From Pseudomonas sp. 10S4 (GTDB lineage: Bacteria; Pseudomonadota; Gammaproteobacteria; Pseudomonadales; Pseudomonadaceae): 64,000 nt of DNA. Positions 39,980 through 49,030 of the stretch are shown here, in pieces (positions within the stretch are counted from its first letter, which is position 1; each line of letters begins with the position of its first letter). The translations under genes were made by a program, and so were the position numbers. The notes beneath the pieces were generated by a model. The model was not told the origin of the DNA. It saw only the letters and a program-made list of their open reading frames with translations, and ran no database searches. The DNA lies in NCBI RefSeq assembly GCF_034344865.1, contig NZ_CP133774.1, positions 620,001 to 684,000 on the forward strand, in the 5' to 3' direction.

Positions 39980-40054
39980 AGGGGCGTCGCCAAGCGGTAA
40001 GGCAGCAGGTTTTGATCCTGCCATGCGTTGGTTCGAATCCAGCCGCCCCTGCCA
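39980..40054 (+). tRNA. tRNA-Gln (anticodon TTG)
   Basis: A complete 75-base cloverleaf with encoded CCA. The acceptor stem is AGGGGCG/CGCCCCT, the anticodon arm GCAGG-TTTTGAT-CCTGC (anticodon TTG), and the T arm contains GGTTCGAATCC. It reads CAA/CAG. Between ispE and prs, as in other Pseudomonas. Confidence 0.97.
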
Positions 40055-40100
40055 TTTTCCTATACTCATCCAGGTTACCCTCAGCCTTCAGGTACTGCGC

Positions 40101-41042
40101 GTGTCCAAGATGATGGTCTTTACGGGGAACGCTAACCCCGATCTGGCTCGGCGTGTTGTACGTCAGCTGCATATCCCTCTCGGTGACATCTCTGTCGGTA
40201 AGTTTTCCGACGGCGAAATTACCGCCGAGATCAATGAAAACGTCCGCGGTAAAGATGTCTTCATTATTCAGCCGACTTGCGCTCCGACAAACGATAACCT
40301 GATGGAACTGGTAGTGATGGCTGATGCCTTCCGCCGCTCCTCGGCTACTCGTATTACTGCTGTTATTCCTTACTTTGGTTATGCCCGTCAGGATCGCCGT
40401 CCGCGTTCCGCACGTGTGGCTATCAGCGCGAAAGTCGTCGCTGACATGCTTACCGTAGTCGGCATCGATCGTGTTCTCACGGTTGATTTGCATGCTGACC
40501 AAATCCAGGGTTTCTTCGATATTCCGGTAGATAACATCTACGGCTCCCCAGTATTGGTGGATGACATTGAAGATCAGCGCTTCGAAAACCTGATGATCGT
40601 GTCCCCGGACATTGGTGGCGTCGTGCGTGCACGTGCTGTTGCCAAATCCCTGGGCGTGGATCTCGGGATCATCGACAAACGCCGTGAGAAAGCCAATCAC
40701 TCTGAAGTGATGCATATCATCGGTGATGTCGAAGGGCGTACCTGTATTCTGGTCGATGACATGGTCGATACCGCCGGCACTCTGTGCCACGCGGCCAAGG
40801 CCCTGAAAGAGCATGGCGCTGCCAAGGTTTTCGCCTACTGCACACACCCTGTGCTGTCCGGTCGGGCGATCGAAAACATTGAAAATTCCATGCTGGACGA
40901 ACTGGTGGTGACTAACACCATCCCGTTGTCCGCAGCTGCTCAAGCCTGCTCGCGTATCCGTCAACTGGATATCGCGCCGGTAGTTGCCGAGGCGGTTCGC
41001 CGCATCAGCAATGAAGAATCGATCAGCGCGATGTTCCGCTAA
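40101..41042 (+). CDS. prs: Ribose-phosphate pyrophosphokinase (PRPP synthetase)
   Basis: A 313-residue enzyme making PRPP for nucleotide, histidine and tryptophan synthesis. GTG 40101 is chosen, giving [20 protein letters not shown] at the usual length; a longer frame reads into the tRNA. Motifs: ATP loop [31 protein letters not shown] and the PRPP loop [14 protein letters not shown]. Codon use is that of a highly expressed gene. A strong terminator follows. Confidence 0.97.
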   Translation: MSKMMVFTGNANPDLARRVVRQLHIPLGDISVGKFSDGEITAEINENVRGKDVFIIQPTCAPTNDNLMELVVMADAFRRSSATRITAVIPYFGYARQDRRPRSARVAISAKVVADMLTVVGIDRVLTVDLHADQIQGFFDIPVDNIYGSPVLVDDIEDQRFENLMIVSPDIGGVVRARAVAKSLGVDLGIIDKRREKANHSEVMHIIGDVEGRTCILVDDMVDTAGTLCHAAKALKEHGAAKVFAYCTHPVLSGRAIENIENSMLDELVVTNTIPLSAAAQACSRIRQLDIAPVVAEAVRRISNEESISAMFR

Positions 41043-41074
41043 GGGCCCTGCCCTTCTCGAACGTCTCGTTGACG

Positions 41075-41117
41075 AAAAGCGCCCCGCCCCGGCATTCCTG
41101 TCGGGGCGGGGCTTTTT
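41075..41117 (+). terminator. Rho-independent terminator after prs
   Basis: AAAAGCGCCCCGCCCCG and CGGGGCGGGGCTTTTT form a strong GC stem followed by T5, 33 bases past the prs stop. Confidence 0.9.
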
Positions 41118-41182
41118 GCCCATATCGCCTTTAGCGCTGGTCGCAACCGCTGGGGCGAATGTGGTTATTTTGGAGATACAAA

Positions 41183-41782
41183 ATGAACGAATTTACCCTG
41201 AATGCTGAAGTGCGTTCCGACCTGGGGAAAGGTGCGAGCCGCCGCCTGCGTCGTCTCGCAAGCCTGGTACCAGCTGTAGTTTACGGTGGCGAAAAAGCCC
41301 CTGAATCCATCAGCATGCTGGCTAAAGAAGTTGCCAAACTGCTCGAAAACGAAGCGGCTTACAGCCACATCATCGAGCTGAATGTTGGCGGCACCAAGCA
41401 AAACGTAATCATCAAAGCTCTGCAGCGCCACCCGGCTAAAGGCCACGTGCTGCACGCTGACTTCGTACGCGTTGTAGCTGGCCAGAAACTGACCGCTACC
41501 GTGCCTGTACACTTCGTTGGCGAAGCTGCTCCGATCAAGAAAGGCGGCGAGATTTCGCACGTTATCGCTGAAGTCGAAGTATCTTGCCTGCCGAAAGATC
41601 TGCCTGAATTCATCGAAGTTGACCTGGCTAACGCCGAAGTCGGCTCGATCATTCACTTGTCCGACCTCAAAGCCCCTAAAGGCGTTGAGTTTGTTGCTCT
41701 GGCTCACGGTAACGACCTGGCTGTTGCCAACGTTCACGCTCCACGTGTTGCTCCAGAAGCTACCGAAGGCGCTGCAGAGTAA
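41183..41782 (+). CDS. rplY: 50S ribosomal protein L25 (CTC form)
   Basis: A 199-residue two-domain L25/CTC protein that binds 5S rRNA. ATG 41183 begins [20 protein letters not shown]; a frame starting at 41159 lacks a ribosome-binding site, while TTTTGGAGATACAAA precedes 41183. The N-terminal L25 domain spans about residues 1-95, the C-terminal beta domain about 100-185, ending in an acidic tail (PEATEGAAE). Followed by pth. Confidence 0.97.
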   Translation: MNEFTLNAEVRSDLGKGASRRLRRLASLVPAVVYGGEKAPESISMLAKEVAKLLENEAAYSHIIELNVGGTKQNVIIKALQRHPAKGHVLHADFVRVVAGQKLTATVPVHFVGEAAPIKKGGEISHVIAEVEVSCLPKDLPEFIEVDLANAEVGSIIHLSDLKAPKGVEFVALAHGNDLAVANVHAPRVAPEATEGAAE

Positions 41783-41951
41783 TTTTACTCGGCACGTCGG
41801 AGTGACCGGAAACATCGCGGACTAGAACGTAGCGAGAAAGCGGGCGAGAACGCGGAGTTTACATAATGGTAAATGAGCACTTGTCGTCCACTTTCGCCGC
41901 ACACACTGATTGCGGCGATGTTATCCACCACTCCAAGGAAGGGCCCCTATC

Positions 41952-42536
41952 GTGACTGCCATCAAACTGATCGTTGGCCTGGGAAATCCAGGCGCTGAAT
42001 ACGAACAGACCCGGCATAACGCAGGGGCCCTTTTTGTTGAGCGCATCGCGAATGCACAAGGCGTAAACCTTGTGGCGGACCGCAAATATTTCGGCCTGAC
42101 CGGGCGCTATTCGCATCAGGGTCAGGATGTTCGTCTGCTGATTCCCACCACGTACATGAACCGCAGCGGCCAAGCCGTAGCGGCACTCGCTGGTTTCTTC
42201 CGCATCACGCCTGAAGAAATCCTGGTGGCGCATGACGAACTCGACCTGCCTCCGGGCGTTGCCAAGCTCAAACAGGGCGGCGGCCACGGCGGTCACAACG
42301 GGTTGCGCGACATCATCGCGCAACTGGGCAATCAGAATACCTTTCATCGCTTGCGGCTTGGCATTGGCCACCCGGGCGTTGCCAGTATGGTTTCAAATTT
42401 CGTCCTGGGTCGTGCGCCACGCGCCGAACAGGAAAAACTCGATGCCAGCATCGACTTTGCCCTCGGCGTGCTGCCGGATATCCTCGCCGGGGAATGGAAC
42501 CGCGCGATGAAAAACCTGCACAGCCAGAAGGCCTGA
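41952..42536 (+). CDS. pth: Peptidyl-tRNA hydrolase
   Basis: A 194-residue enzyme releasing tRNA from drop-off peptidyl-tRNAs. GTG 41952 begins [20 protein letters not shown]. Catalytic His lies in [11 protein letters not shown] (residue about 24), the catalytic Asp in [11 protein letters not shown] (about 95), and the substrate-binding [12 protein letters not shown] follows. 169 bases after rplY and 22 before ychF. Confidence 0.97.
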   Translation: MTAIKLIVGLGNPGAEYEQTRHNAGALFVERIANAQGVNLVADRKYFGLTGRYSHQGQDVRLLIPTTYMNRSGQAVAALAGFFRITPEEILVAHDELDLPPGVAKLKQGGGHGGHNGLRDIIAQLGNQNTFHRLRLGIGHPGVASMVSNFVLGRAPRAEQEKLDASIDFALGVLPDILAGEWNRAMKNLHSQKA

Positions 42537-42558
42537 CTCACTCCTCGGGGAAAACACC

Positions 42559-43661
42559 ATGGGATTCAATTGCGGCATCGTCGGCCTGCCTAACGTCGGC
42601 AAGTCCACCCTATTCAACGCCCTGACCAAATCCGGGATCGCGGCCGAGAACTTCCCCTTCTGCACCATCGAGCCGAACACCGGTATCGTGCCGATGCCGG
42701 ACCCGCGTCTGGAAGCCCTGGCTGCCATCGTCAATCCAAAGCGCATCCTGCCGACCACCATGGAATTCGTCGACATCGCGGGCCTGGTTGCCGGCGCGTC
42801 GAAAGGTGAAGGCCTGGGCAACAAGTTCCTCGCCAACATCCGTGAAACCGATGCCATCGCCCACGTGGTCCGCTGCTTCGAAGACGAGAACGTGATTCAC
42901 GTCTCCAACAGCGTCGACCCGAAACGCGACATCGAGATCATCGACCTGGAATTGATCTTCGCCGACCTCGACAGCTGCGAGAAGCAACTGCAGAAAGTCG
43001 CCCGCAACGCCAAGGGTGGTGACAAGGACGCCGTGGTCCAGAAAGGCCTGCTGGAGCAACTGATCGCTCACTTCACCCTCGGCAAGCCTGCACGCACGCT
43101 GATGAAGACCATGCATGCCGACGACAAAGCGGTGATTCGCGGTTTCCACCTGCTGACCACCAAGCCGGTCATGTACATCGCCAACGTCGCTGAAGACGGT
43201 TTCGAGAACAACCCGCTGCTGGACATCGTCAAGGCCATCGCCGAAGAAGAAGGCGCCATGGTGGTTCCGGTCTGCAACAAGATCGAAGCCGAAATCGCCG
43301 AGCTCGACGACGGCGAAGAGAAAGACATGTTCCTCGAAGCCCTGGGTCTTGAAGAGCCTGGCCTGAACCGCGTGATCCGCGCTGGCTACGAGATGCTGCA
43401 CTTGCAGACCTACTTCACCGCCGGTGTTGAAGAAGTCCGCGCATGGACCGTCCGCGTCGGTGCCACCGCACCACAAGCCGCTGGCGTGATCCACACCGAC
43501 TTCGAGAAAGGCTTCATCACGCGCCGAAGTCATCGCCTATCGACGACTTCATCCAGTACAAGGGCGAAGCCGGCACCAAAGAAGCCGGTAAATGGCGTCT
43601 GGAAGGCAAGGACTACATCGTCAAAGACGGCGACGTGATGCACTTCCGTTTCAACGTCTAA
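42559..43661 (+). pseudogene. ychF: Redox-regulated ATPase YchF, broken by two inserted bases
   Basis: An OBG-family P-loop protein that binds ATP and the ribosome. The G1 loop is [14 protein letters not shown] at the N-terminus; [19 protein letters not shown] follows, then the central domain and the C-terminal TGS domain. Two extra bases (A near 43519, T near 43540) break the TGS domain. Removing both gives FEKGFIRAEVIAYDDFIQYK and a 366-residue protein ending VMHFRFNV at 43661. The reading otherwise is perfect, so a sequencing error is likely. Last gene of the rplY-pth-ychF run, with a terminator after it. Confidence 0.93.
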
Positions 43662-43689
43662 GTTTTTTCAAGACGAAGCACCCGCCCAA

Positions 43690-43721
43690 GAAAAAGCCGC
43701 GTTTGATACGCGGCTTTTTTG
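43690..43721 (+). terminator. Rho-independent terminator after ychF
   Basis: AAAAAGCCGCGT and ACGCGGCTTTTTT form a perfect stem with T6, 28 bases past the ychF stop. Confidence 0.9.
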
Positions 43722-43748
43722 TGCCTGAAATCCGGGCAACTCCTAATC

Positions 43749-43825
43749 CTGTAGGCGCGAGGCTTGCCCGCGAAGGCGTCATCACTGACGCTAAAAGCTT
43801 CGTGGGCAAGCCTCGCTCCTACAGG
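43749..43825. repeat. REP inverted pair, GGCGCGAGGCTTGCCCGCGAA family
   Basis: CTGTAGGCGCGAGGCTTGCC at 43749 mirrored by GGCAAGCCTCGCTCCTACAGG ending at 43825 (slightly diverged arms), between the convergent ychF and MFS genes. Confidence 0.88.
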
Positions 43826-43835
43826 TCGGTGGTGT

Positions 43836-45053
43836 TCAGAGCTTTTTGGTTCTTGGCAGGAAGATCGCCAACACCCCAAACAGCGGCAGGAACGAACACA
43901 GGAAGTACACATATTCGATCCCGTGGACATCCGCCAGATGCCCCAACAGCGCCGCGCCTATCCCGCCAAACCCGAACATCAAGCCGAAGAACACCCCGGC
44001 AATCATCCCGACATTGCCGGGCACCAATTCCTGCGCGTACACCACGATGGCGGAAAACGCCGAGGCCAGGATGAAGCCGATGACCACGCTGAGGATGCTG
44101 GTCCAGAACAGGTCGACATGGGGCAGGATCAACGTGAACGGCGCAACGCCGAGGATCGAGAACCAGATAACTGCCTTACGCCCGATCTTGTCGCCGATCG
44201 GCCCACCGAAGAAGGTCCCCGCCGCCACTGCCCCCAGGAACAGGAACAAATGCAGCTGCGAACTGGCCACCGACAGGTCGAATTTCTCGATCAGGTAGAA
44301 GGTGAAGTAACTGGTGAAACTCGCCATATAGAAATACTTGGAGAACACCAGCAACCCGAGCACCACCAGCGCACTGATCACCCGGTTTTTCGACAAGCCA
44401 TGAGTCGCCACCTGACCTTGCTTGAGCTTGAACAGATTCAAGTGATTGGCGTACCAACGGCTGATGCGATAGAGCACAAACAGAGCAAACACCGCGAACA
44501 GCCCAAACCACGCGACGTGCCCCTGACCGTAGGGAATGATGATCGCCGCGGCCAGCAATGGACCGAAGGCCGAGCCGGCATTACCGCCGACCTGAAAGGT
44601 CGATTGCGCCAGGCCGAAACGCCCGCCAGACGCCAATCGCGCCACGCGAGAAGCTTCCGGGTGAAAGGTCGAGGAGCCGATACCGATCAACCCGGCCGCC
44701 AACAGGATCAACGGGAAACTGCCGACCTGGGACATCATTAAAATGCCGATCAATGTGCAGACGGTGCCGGCCGGCAACAGCCATGGCTTGGGATGGCGAT
44801 CGGTGTAGTAACCGACCCACGGCTGCAACAGCGAGGCCGTCAGTTGAAAGGTCAGGGTGATCAGGCCGACCTGGGTAAAGGTCAGGCCATAGTTGGCCTT
44901 GAGCATCGGGTAAATCGACGGCAGGACCGACTGAATCAAGTCGTTGATCAAATGCGCCAGCGCCACCGCGCCGATGATGCGCATGACCAGCGGGCTGCTT
45001 TGCGGTGTCGCGGATGCCGGCGTCGAGCCGGTCTGGGCATTGCTGATAGCCAT
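43836..45053 (-). CDS. MFS transporter, fosmidomycin-resistance (Fsr) type
   Basis: A 405-residue 12-helix major facilitator. Family-like motifs: ALAHLINDLIQSVLPSIYPML at helix 1, GYYTDRHPKPW in the first cytoplasmic loop, GGPIGDKIGRKAVIWFSILG between helices 6 and 7/8. The start MAISNAQTGSTPASATPQ at 45053 is preferred to 45107. It probably exports a drug or metabolite; the substrate is unknown. Divergent from the chemoreceptor across 332 bases. Confidence 0.88.
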   Translation of the reverse strand: MAISNAQTGSTPASATPQSSPLVMRIIGAVALAHLINDLIQSVLPSIYPMLKANYGLTFTQVGLITLTFQLTASLLQPWVGYYTDRHPKPWLLPAGTVCTLIGILMMSQVGSFPLILLAAGLIGIGSSTFHPEASRVARLASGGRFGLAQSTFQVGGNAGSAFGPLLAAAIIIPYGQGHVAWFGLFAVFALFVLYRISRWYANHLNLFKLKQGQVATHGLSKNRVISALVVLGLLVFSKYFYMASFTSYFTFYLIEKFDLSVASSQLHLFLFLGAVAAGTFFGGPIGDKIGRKAVIWFSILGVAPFTLILPHVDLFWTSILSVVIGFILASAFSAIVVYAQELVPGNVGMIAGVFFGLMFGFGGIGAALLGHLADVHGIEYVYFLCSFLPLFGVLAIFLPRTKKL

Positions 45054-45385
45054 GAGAATTTCCGTACAGCAGATGGGTGCACACGGGCAGGTGCGCCAAT
45101 GTGCCATTTTTCAGTGCAGCAGCGCCATCCCCTTAGCCTGCTAACGACCTCGACGTTCATCGCTGAACGGGTGATAGCGCAACGCCATGGTCTGAATCTT
45201 GCCTTGCTAAACCCCTTCAACGCGGCCGCCTTACAAAGGCGACCGAGAATGGGAAGTTTCGCTACAGAGTCAGCCTACCGAGCTGGCGAGGGTGAACTTT
45301 CGAGGCCTTTTAGAGGGCACAAGTCGCGGTCGCAACGACCACGGCGCACGCCAATGGTGCGTGGTGTCCAGAGGAGTCATGGGGC
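45054..45385 (+). other. Non-coding region between the MFS gene and the chemoreceptor gene
   Basis: A 332-base divergent region with no gene. Near the chemoreceptor it holds two adjacent small hairpins, GGTCG-CAA-CGACC (45328-45340) and CGCAC-7-GTGCG (45345-45361), just before the GAGGAG-like ribosome-binding site at 45371. No known riboswitch consensus is matched. Confidence 0.5.
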
Positions 45386-47443
45386 ATGCAGGCTTTTTTA
45401 TCACCGGGGATCGGGCTGCTGGGGCGTTTCGGTTTCGCACGCAAATTTCAGCTGCTGTTTCTGCTGTTTATCCTGCCGCTGGCCGGCAGCCTGTGGATGA
45501 TCGGCCAAGACTATCGCGACAAACTCCAACTGATTTCCGGCGAACGTGCCGGGGTTCGCCAGCTGCTTGCCCTGGATGCGCTCGACAACCTGCTCGCCGC
45601 TCAGCGTGACCGCGCCGCCCGCTGGCGCGCCACCGAAACCAATCGCCAGCCGACACCCGCCACAATCGCCGCCATGGGCGCGTTCGACGCGGTGCAGCCT
45701 GCCGTCGCCCAAGCCACTTCGGACCTGGGCAATGCCCTGAAAACCGAAGGCGCCGAGGGTGAAACCCTGACCCGCTATCAAGCCCTGCAAACTGCCCTCA
45801 ACAGCCTCGACTCAAAAAGCCTGAGCAGCGTCGGTTGGTGGCCGGACGGTTACGATCGCTTCACCAACGCCTTGAGCGCCCTGCAAGCCCTGCGCGAACA
45901 GATCACCATGGACAACCGCCTGACCCTGGCGCCGTGGCTTGAAACCTATTTGCTGACCCAGATCTCCACCCAACACGCACCAGACCTGATCGAACGGGTC
46001 GGACGCCTCGCGGCGGTTGGCCAGGCGTCGGTGGTATCCGGCCAGTTCACCCTGCAAAGCCGTCTGCAACTGCGGGATTTGCGCGGTCGCATCGGTGATG
46101 CCCGCGAGCAGCTTGTTAAAACTGCCAGCCTGCTGGAAGCACGACTGCCCAGCGCCCTGCAAACCTGGGCCGGGCAGTACCATGACAGCCTCAAACATTT
46201 GGACGCGAGCCTGAAAGTCCTCGACGACGGCGTGTTCGGCGGCAGCATCAATCTCAAGCCGGATGACTTCGAACGCAACCTCGACTCGCTGCTCACCGAC
46301 CTCGCCTCGCTACGCCAGCAATCGCTGGTGTCGCTGGATCAACGCCTGGATTACTACCACACCTCAGCCATCCGCCAATTCATCCTGGTGGCGACGATCC
46401 TAGGTTGCCTGTTGTTGGCCGCGCTGTACCTGTTCGTGTGCTTGCAGGCCTCGATCCGTCGCAGCGCCAGCGGCATCACCGTGCTGGCCGAAGCCTTGCG
46501 CGACGGCAACCTGAGCCTGCAAGTGCCGGTACAAGGTCGCGACGAACTGGCGGCAATCAGCACCGCGCTCAATGTCGCCGTGGTGCAATTACGCAACAGT
46601 TTGCTGGGGGTCGATCACGAGACCTTGCAGTTGAGCAATGCCGTGCGCACCCTCAACGATCACTCCAGCGGCGCGTTGGGGGAAGTCGAGGCTCAGCAAA
46701 TTCAGATCAGCCAGATCGCCGCTGCCGCCACGCAACTGGCCGCCACCTCGCAAGGGGTCGCCCAGAGTTGTGAACAAGCGTCCGGCAGCGCGCAACACAC
46801 TCAACGCATCGCCGCCGACAGCAGCCGCGACAGCCAACGCACCACGGCGAGTATTCAGCAGCTCAATCAGCGGCTCAACGACACGGCTGCGGCGTTGGGC
46901 CGAGTCAGTGAGCAAGGGCAACAGATTCAATTGGTGGTCGACACCATTCGGGGCGTCGCCGAGCAAACCAACCTGTTGGCGCTCAACGCCGCCATCGAAG
47001 CCGCTCGCGCGGGTGAGCAAGGTCGCGGCTTTGCCGTGGTGGCCGATGAAGTGCGCAGTCTTTCCCAACGCACCCAGTCTTCCACCGCGCAGATCGCCGG
47101 CACCGTCGACAGCCTGCGTAGCACGGTGAATGAAGCGGTAAGTCTGATGGAAGCGGCCTGCGGACAGGCTCAGTCCGACGCAGAAGCCGTCACTGGCCTG
47201 GGCGAACGCCTGGGAGAAATCGCCAGCGCCGTGCAGAGCGTCACCGACACCCTGGCGCAAATCGCCACCGCTGTCGAAGAACAAGCGAGCACGGCTGATG
47301 AGGTCAGCGGCAACATCCAGCAGGTCGATCAAGCCGCCGTCAGATTGCTGGAAGGCGCGCGTGCAGTGAACCTCGCGGCAGACACCTTGAGCCAGGGCAG
47401 CAAGGCCTTGAGCGCCAATACCGGCAGATTTCAGCTGCGTTGA
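45386..47443 (+). CDS. Methyl-accepting chemotaxis protein
   Basis: A 685-residue receptor: N-terminal membrane helix (FQLLFLLFILPLAGSLWMI), a long helical periplasmic sensor domain (about residues 40-325), a second membrane helix (FILVATILGCLLLAALYLFVC), HAMP, and the signalling domain with [20 protein letters not shown] near residue 530. Shorter HAMP-to-tip spacing is normal. The ligand is unknown. ATG 45386 follows a GAGGAG motif by about nine bases. Frame intact, unlike the dCache receptor upstream. Confidence 0.92.
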   Translation: MQAFLSPGIGLLGRFGFARKFQLLFLLFILPLAGSLWMIGQDYRDKLQLISGERAGVRQLLALDALDNLLAAQRDRAARWRATETNRQPTPATIAAMGAFDAVQPAVAQATSDLGNALKTEGAEGETLTRYQALQTALNSLDSKSLSSVGWWPDGYDRFTNALSALQALREQITMDNRLTLAPWLETYLLTQISTQHAPDLIERVGRLAAVGQASVVSGQFTLQSRLQLRDLRGRIGDAREQLVKTASLLEARLPSALQTWAGQYHDSLKHLDASLKVLDDGVFGGSINLKPDDFERNLDSLLTDLASLRQQSLVSLDQRLDYYHTSAIRQFILVATILGCLLLAALYLFVCLQASIRRSASGITVLAEALRDGNLSLQVPVQGRDELAAISTALNVAVVQLRNSLLGVDHETLQLSNAVRTLNDHSSGALGEVEAQQIQISQIAAAATQLAATSQGVAQSCEQASGSAQHTQRIAADSSRDSQRTTASIQQLNQRLNDTAAALGRVSEQGQQIQLVVDTIRGVAEQTNLLALNAAIEAARAGEQGRGFAVVADEVRSLSQRTQSSTAQIAGTVDSLRSTVNEAVSLMEAACGQAQSDAEAVTGLGERLGEIASAVQSVTDTLAQIATAVEEQASTADEVSGNIQQVDQAAVRLLEGARAVNLAADTLSQGSKALSANTGRFQLR

Positions 47444-47559
47444 GACCCCGCCCTGCCCCGATTTTTCGGGCCGGGGCGATAAGCAGTTGAAAGCGTAGAG
47501 AAATATTTTAGATTTACGCTTGACACATCGTCGTTACGAGCCAATAATGCGCGCCACTT

Positions 47560-47638
47560 GGCTACATAGCTCAGTTGGTTAGAGCATACGGCATTCATAA
47601 TGCTGGGGTCCGGGGTTCAAGTCCCTGTGTAGCCACCA
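47560..47638 (+). tRNA. tRNA-Met (anticodon CAT), with two extra bases
   Basis: The acceptor stem GGCTACA/TGTAGCC, T arm CGGGGTTCAAGTCCCTG and encoded CCA are clear. The anticodon arm is CGGCA-TTCATAA-TGCTG, anticodon CAT. The gene is 79 bases with CCA, two more than the 77 expected. The usual sequence between D stem and anticodon stem is a single base; here ATA precedes a usable stem, as if CG had been inserted near 47589-47591. It may be a real variant but matches the insertion errors seen elsewhere. Elongator rather than initiator by its C1-less acceptor pairing. Confidence 0.85.
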
Positions 47639-47644
47639 AGTACT

Positions 47645-47678
47645 AAAAACGGCTTACCGAAAGGTAGGCCGTTTTTTT
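47645..47678 (+). terminator. Rho-independent terminator after tRNA-Met
   Basis: AAAAACGGCTTACC, GAAA loop, GGTAGGCCGTTTTTTT: a stem with one G-T pair and T7 tail, seven bases after the tRNA. A near copy occurs after ggt. Confidence 0.9.
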
Positions 47679-47769
47679 ATGCCTCGAGAAAAGTACCGTT
47701 AGCGCAGAGCTGCAGATGCGCAGGATTCCGGTTCTCCGCTAACGCTCATTCCAGAGAACCGGATCAGTA

Positions 47770-48873
47770 TCAAAGCGTCGCCAACGCGGACAGCCCTCGC
47801 TCCCAAATCTGCCAGGTGCGCAGCCAGACCATGGACTGCCAGTCAGTGTCGGCCGGATAGAACTGCTCCAGCAGATTGAGCTTTATCCCGCGCCCCACCG
47901 CATCACTCGGATTGCCATGCAGATGCAGCCAATGGTCATCGCGCAAATGCCGATGAACGTCGGCCCCCGGATACGTCCCGCACTCAATCACAAACGGCAT
48001 CAATCGCACGTTCGGCAAAGCATTGAGCAACGCCTGCGAGGTGTAACCCGTTGCGGTCGCCGCCACCCCGGTTTCGCTGGTGGTGTTGGCGCCGGTGTGC
48101 AAGGTGTAGAGCCATGGGCCATAAATGGCCTGGGCATCTGCCAGCGCCGGATAGGCCGCTTCGGTAATGGTCAGCAACATCGGATGACCGTACTCACCCG
48201 CCCCGGTGTGCAAGTCAAAGCACATCGCGACATCAGCATGGGCGACGTGTTTCTGAATGATCTGGTGCAGCATGCGGTTCGACCAGCTCGGCGCCAGACC
48301 ACCATAGAACAAGCCATCAGGATGACTGTGCTGCCCGCCTTCGACAATCGACATCACCGCCGGCCAGCCATGCTCATTGATCTGCGCCTCAAGCAAAGCA
48401 TCGGCGCGCTCACGCTCTGGGCCATGCAGTTCGGTGCTGGCATAAATCTCATGCAGCGCGGCGTAGGCCTGGTTGTCCGGCAATGGCCGCTCGAAGTTCA
48501 GGTGATTGCGGTTGAGGTCGATGTTGTCTTCATTGACCCGACGCAGCCACGCGGTGCCCCACGGGTTGATCAGATGGATCATCACCACCGCCACATCGGC
48601 CGGCAGCGAACGCTTGCCCAAATCCTGCAACCATTTGGTCTGACACCCCGAGCCATAGAAGCCTTCGACCCCGTGGGTCCCGCTCAGCGCAATCAGCAGA
48701 CGCTTGGCGCCCGGGTCACCGAGTACCGCCACATCAGTGCTCAACGATTCACCGAACGGCCCTTTGAGTGGATGCGGATATTCGGTCAACGTCGCGCCGG
48801 CAGCGGTGGCCGCTGCCAGGAATTGCTCACGGAGCCCACGGTAACTTGGCTGGGTAGGAAACTCGGTCTGCAT
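47770..48873 (-). CDS. DUF2817 / M14-like metallopeptidase
   Basis: A 367-residue protein starting MQTEFPTQPSYRGLREQF. The zinc-site pattern is visible: SGTHGVEGFYGSG (H-x-x-E), NPWGTAWLRRVNEDNIDLNRN, and a later CFDLHTGAGEYGH histidine, as in M14 carboxypeptidases of the DUF2817 branch. No signal peptide is seen. The substrate is unknown. Start 48873 is preferred to 49008. Divergent from ggt across 157 bases; both could act on peptides. Confidence 0.87.
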   Translation of the reverse strand: MQTEFPTQPSYRGLREQFLAAATAAGATLTEYPHPLKGPFGESLSTDVAVLGDPGAKRLLIALSGTHGVEGFYGSGCQTKWLQDLGKRSLPADVAVVMIHLINPWGTAWLRRVNEDNIDLNRNHLNFERPLPDNQAYAALHEIYASTELHGPERERADALLEAQINEHGWPAVMSIVEGGQHSHPDGLFYGGLAPSWSNRMLHQIIQKHVAHADVAMCFDLHTGAGEYGHPMLLTITEAAYPALADAQAIYGPWLYTLHTGANTTSETGVAATATGYTSQALLNALPNVRLMPFVIECGTYPGADVHRHLRDDHWLHLHGNPSDAVGRGIKLNLLEQFYPADTDWQSMVWLRTWQIWERGLSALATL

Positions 48874-49030
48874 GTCTGCCTCTTGTTGGTTTTCTGGCCG
48901 CACTGTTGACCTCGACCCTACAGAAAATTGTCCCGTTGATGAAGGACAAAAGTGCCTTGGCTGCAGGACACGGTTTGCGTCCCACTCTGTCGGCCGATAA
49001 AGTCCCACAATCTTTTATCCCACGGACGGA

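Noticed and set aside
45054..45385. c-di-GMP (GEMM) riboswitch before the chemoreceptor
   Set aside because: The receptor-loop consensus is not present, only simple hairpins.
47560..47638. tRNA-Ile2 (CAT, lysidine-modified)
   Set aside because: The overall sequence matches Pseudomonas elongator tRNA-Met as I remember it, although CAT alone does not separate the two.
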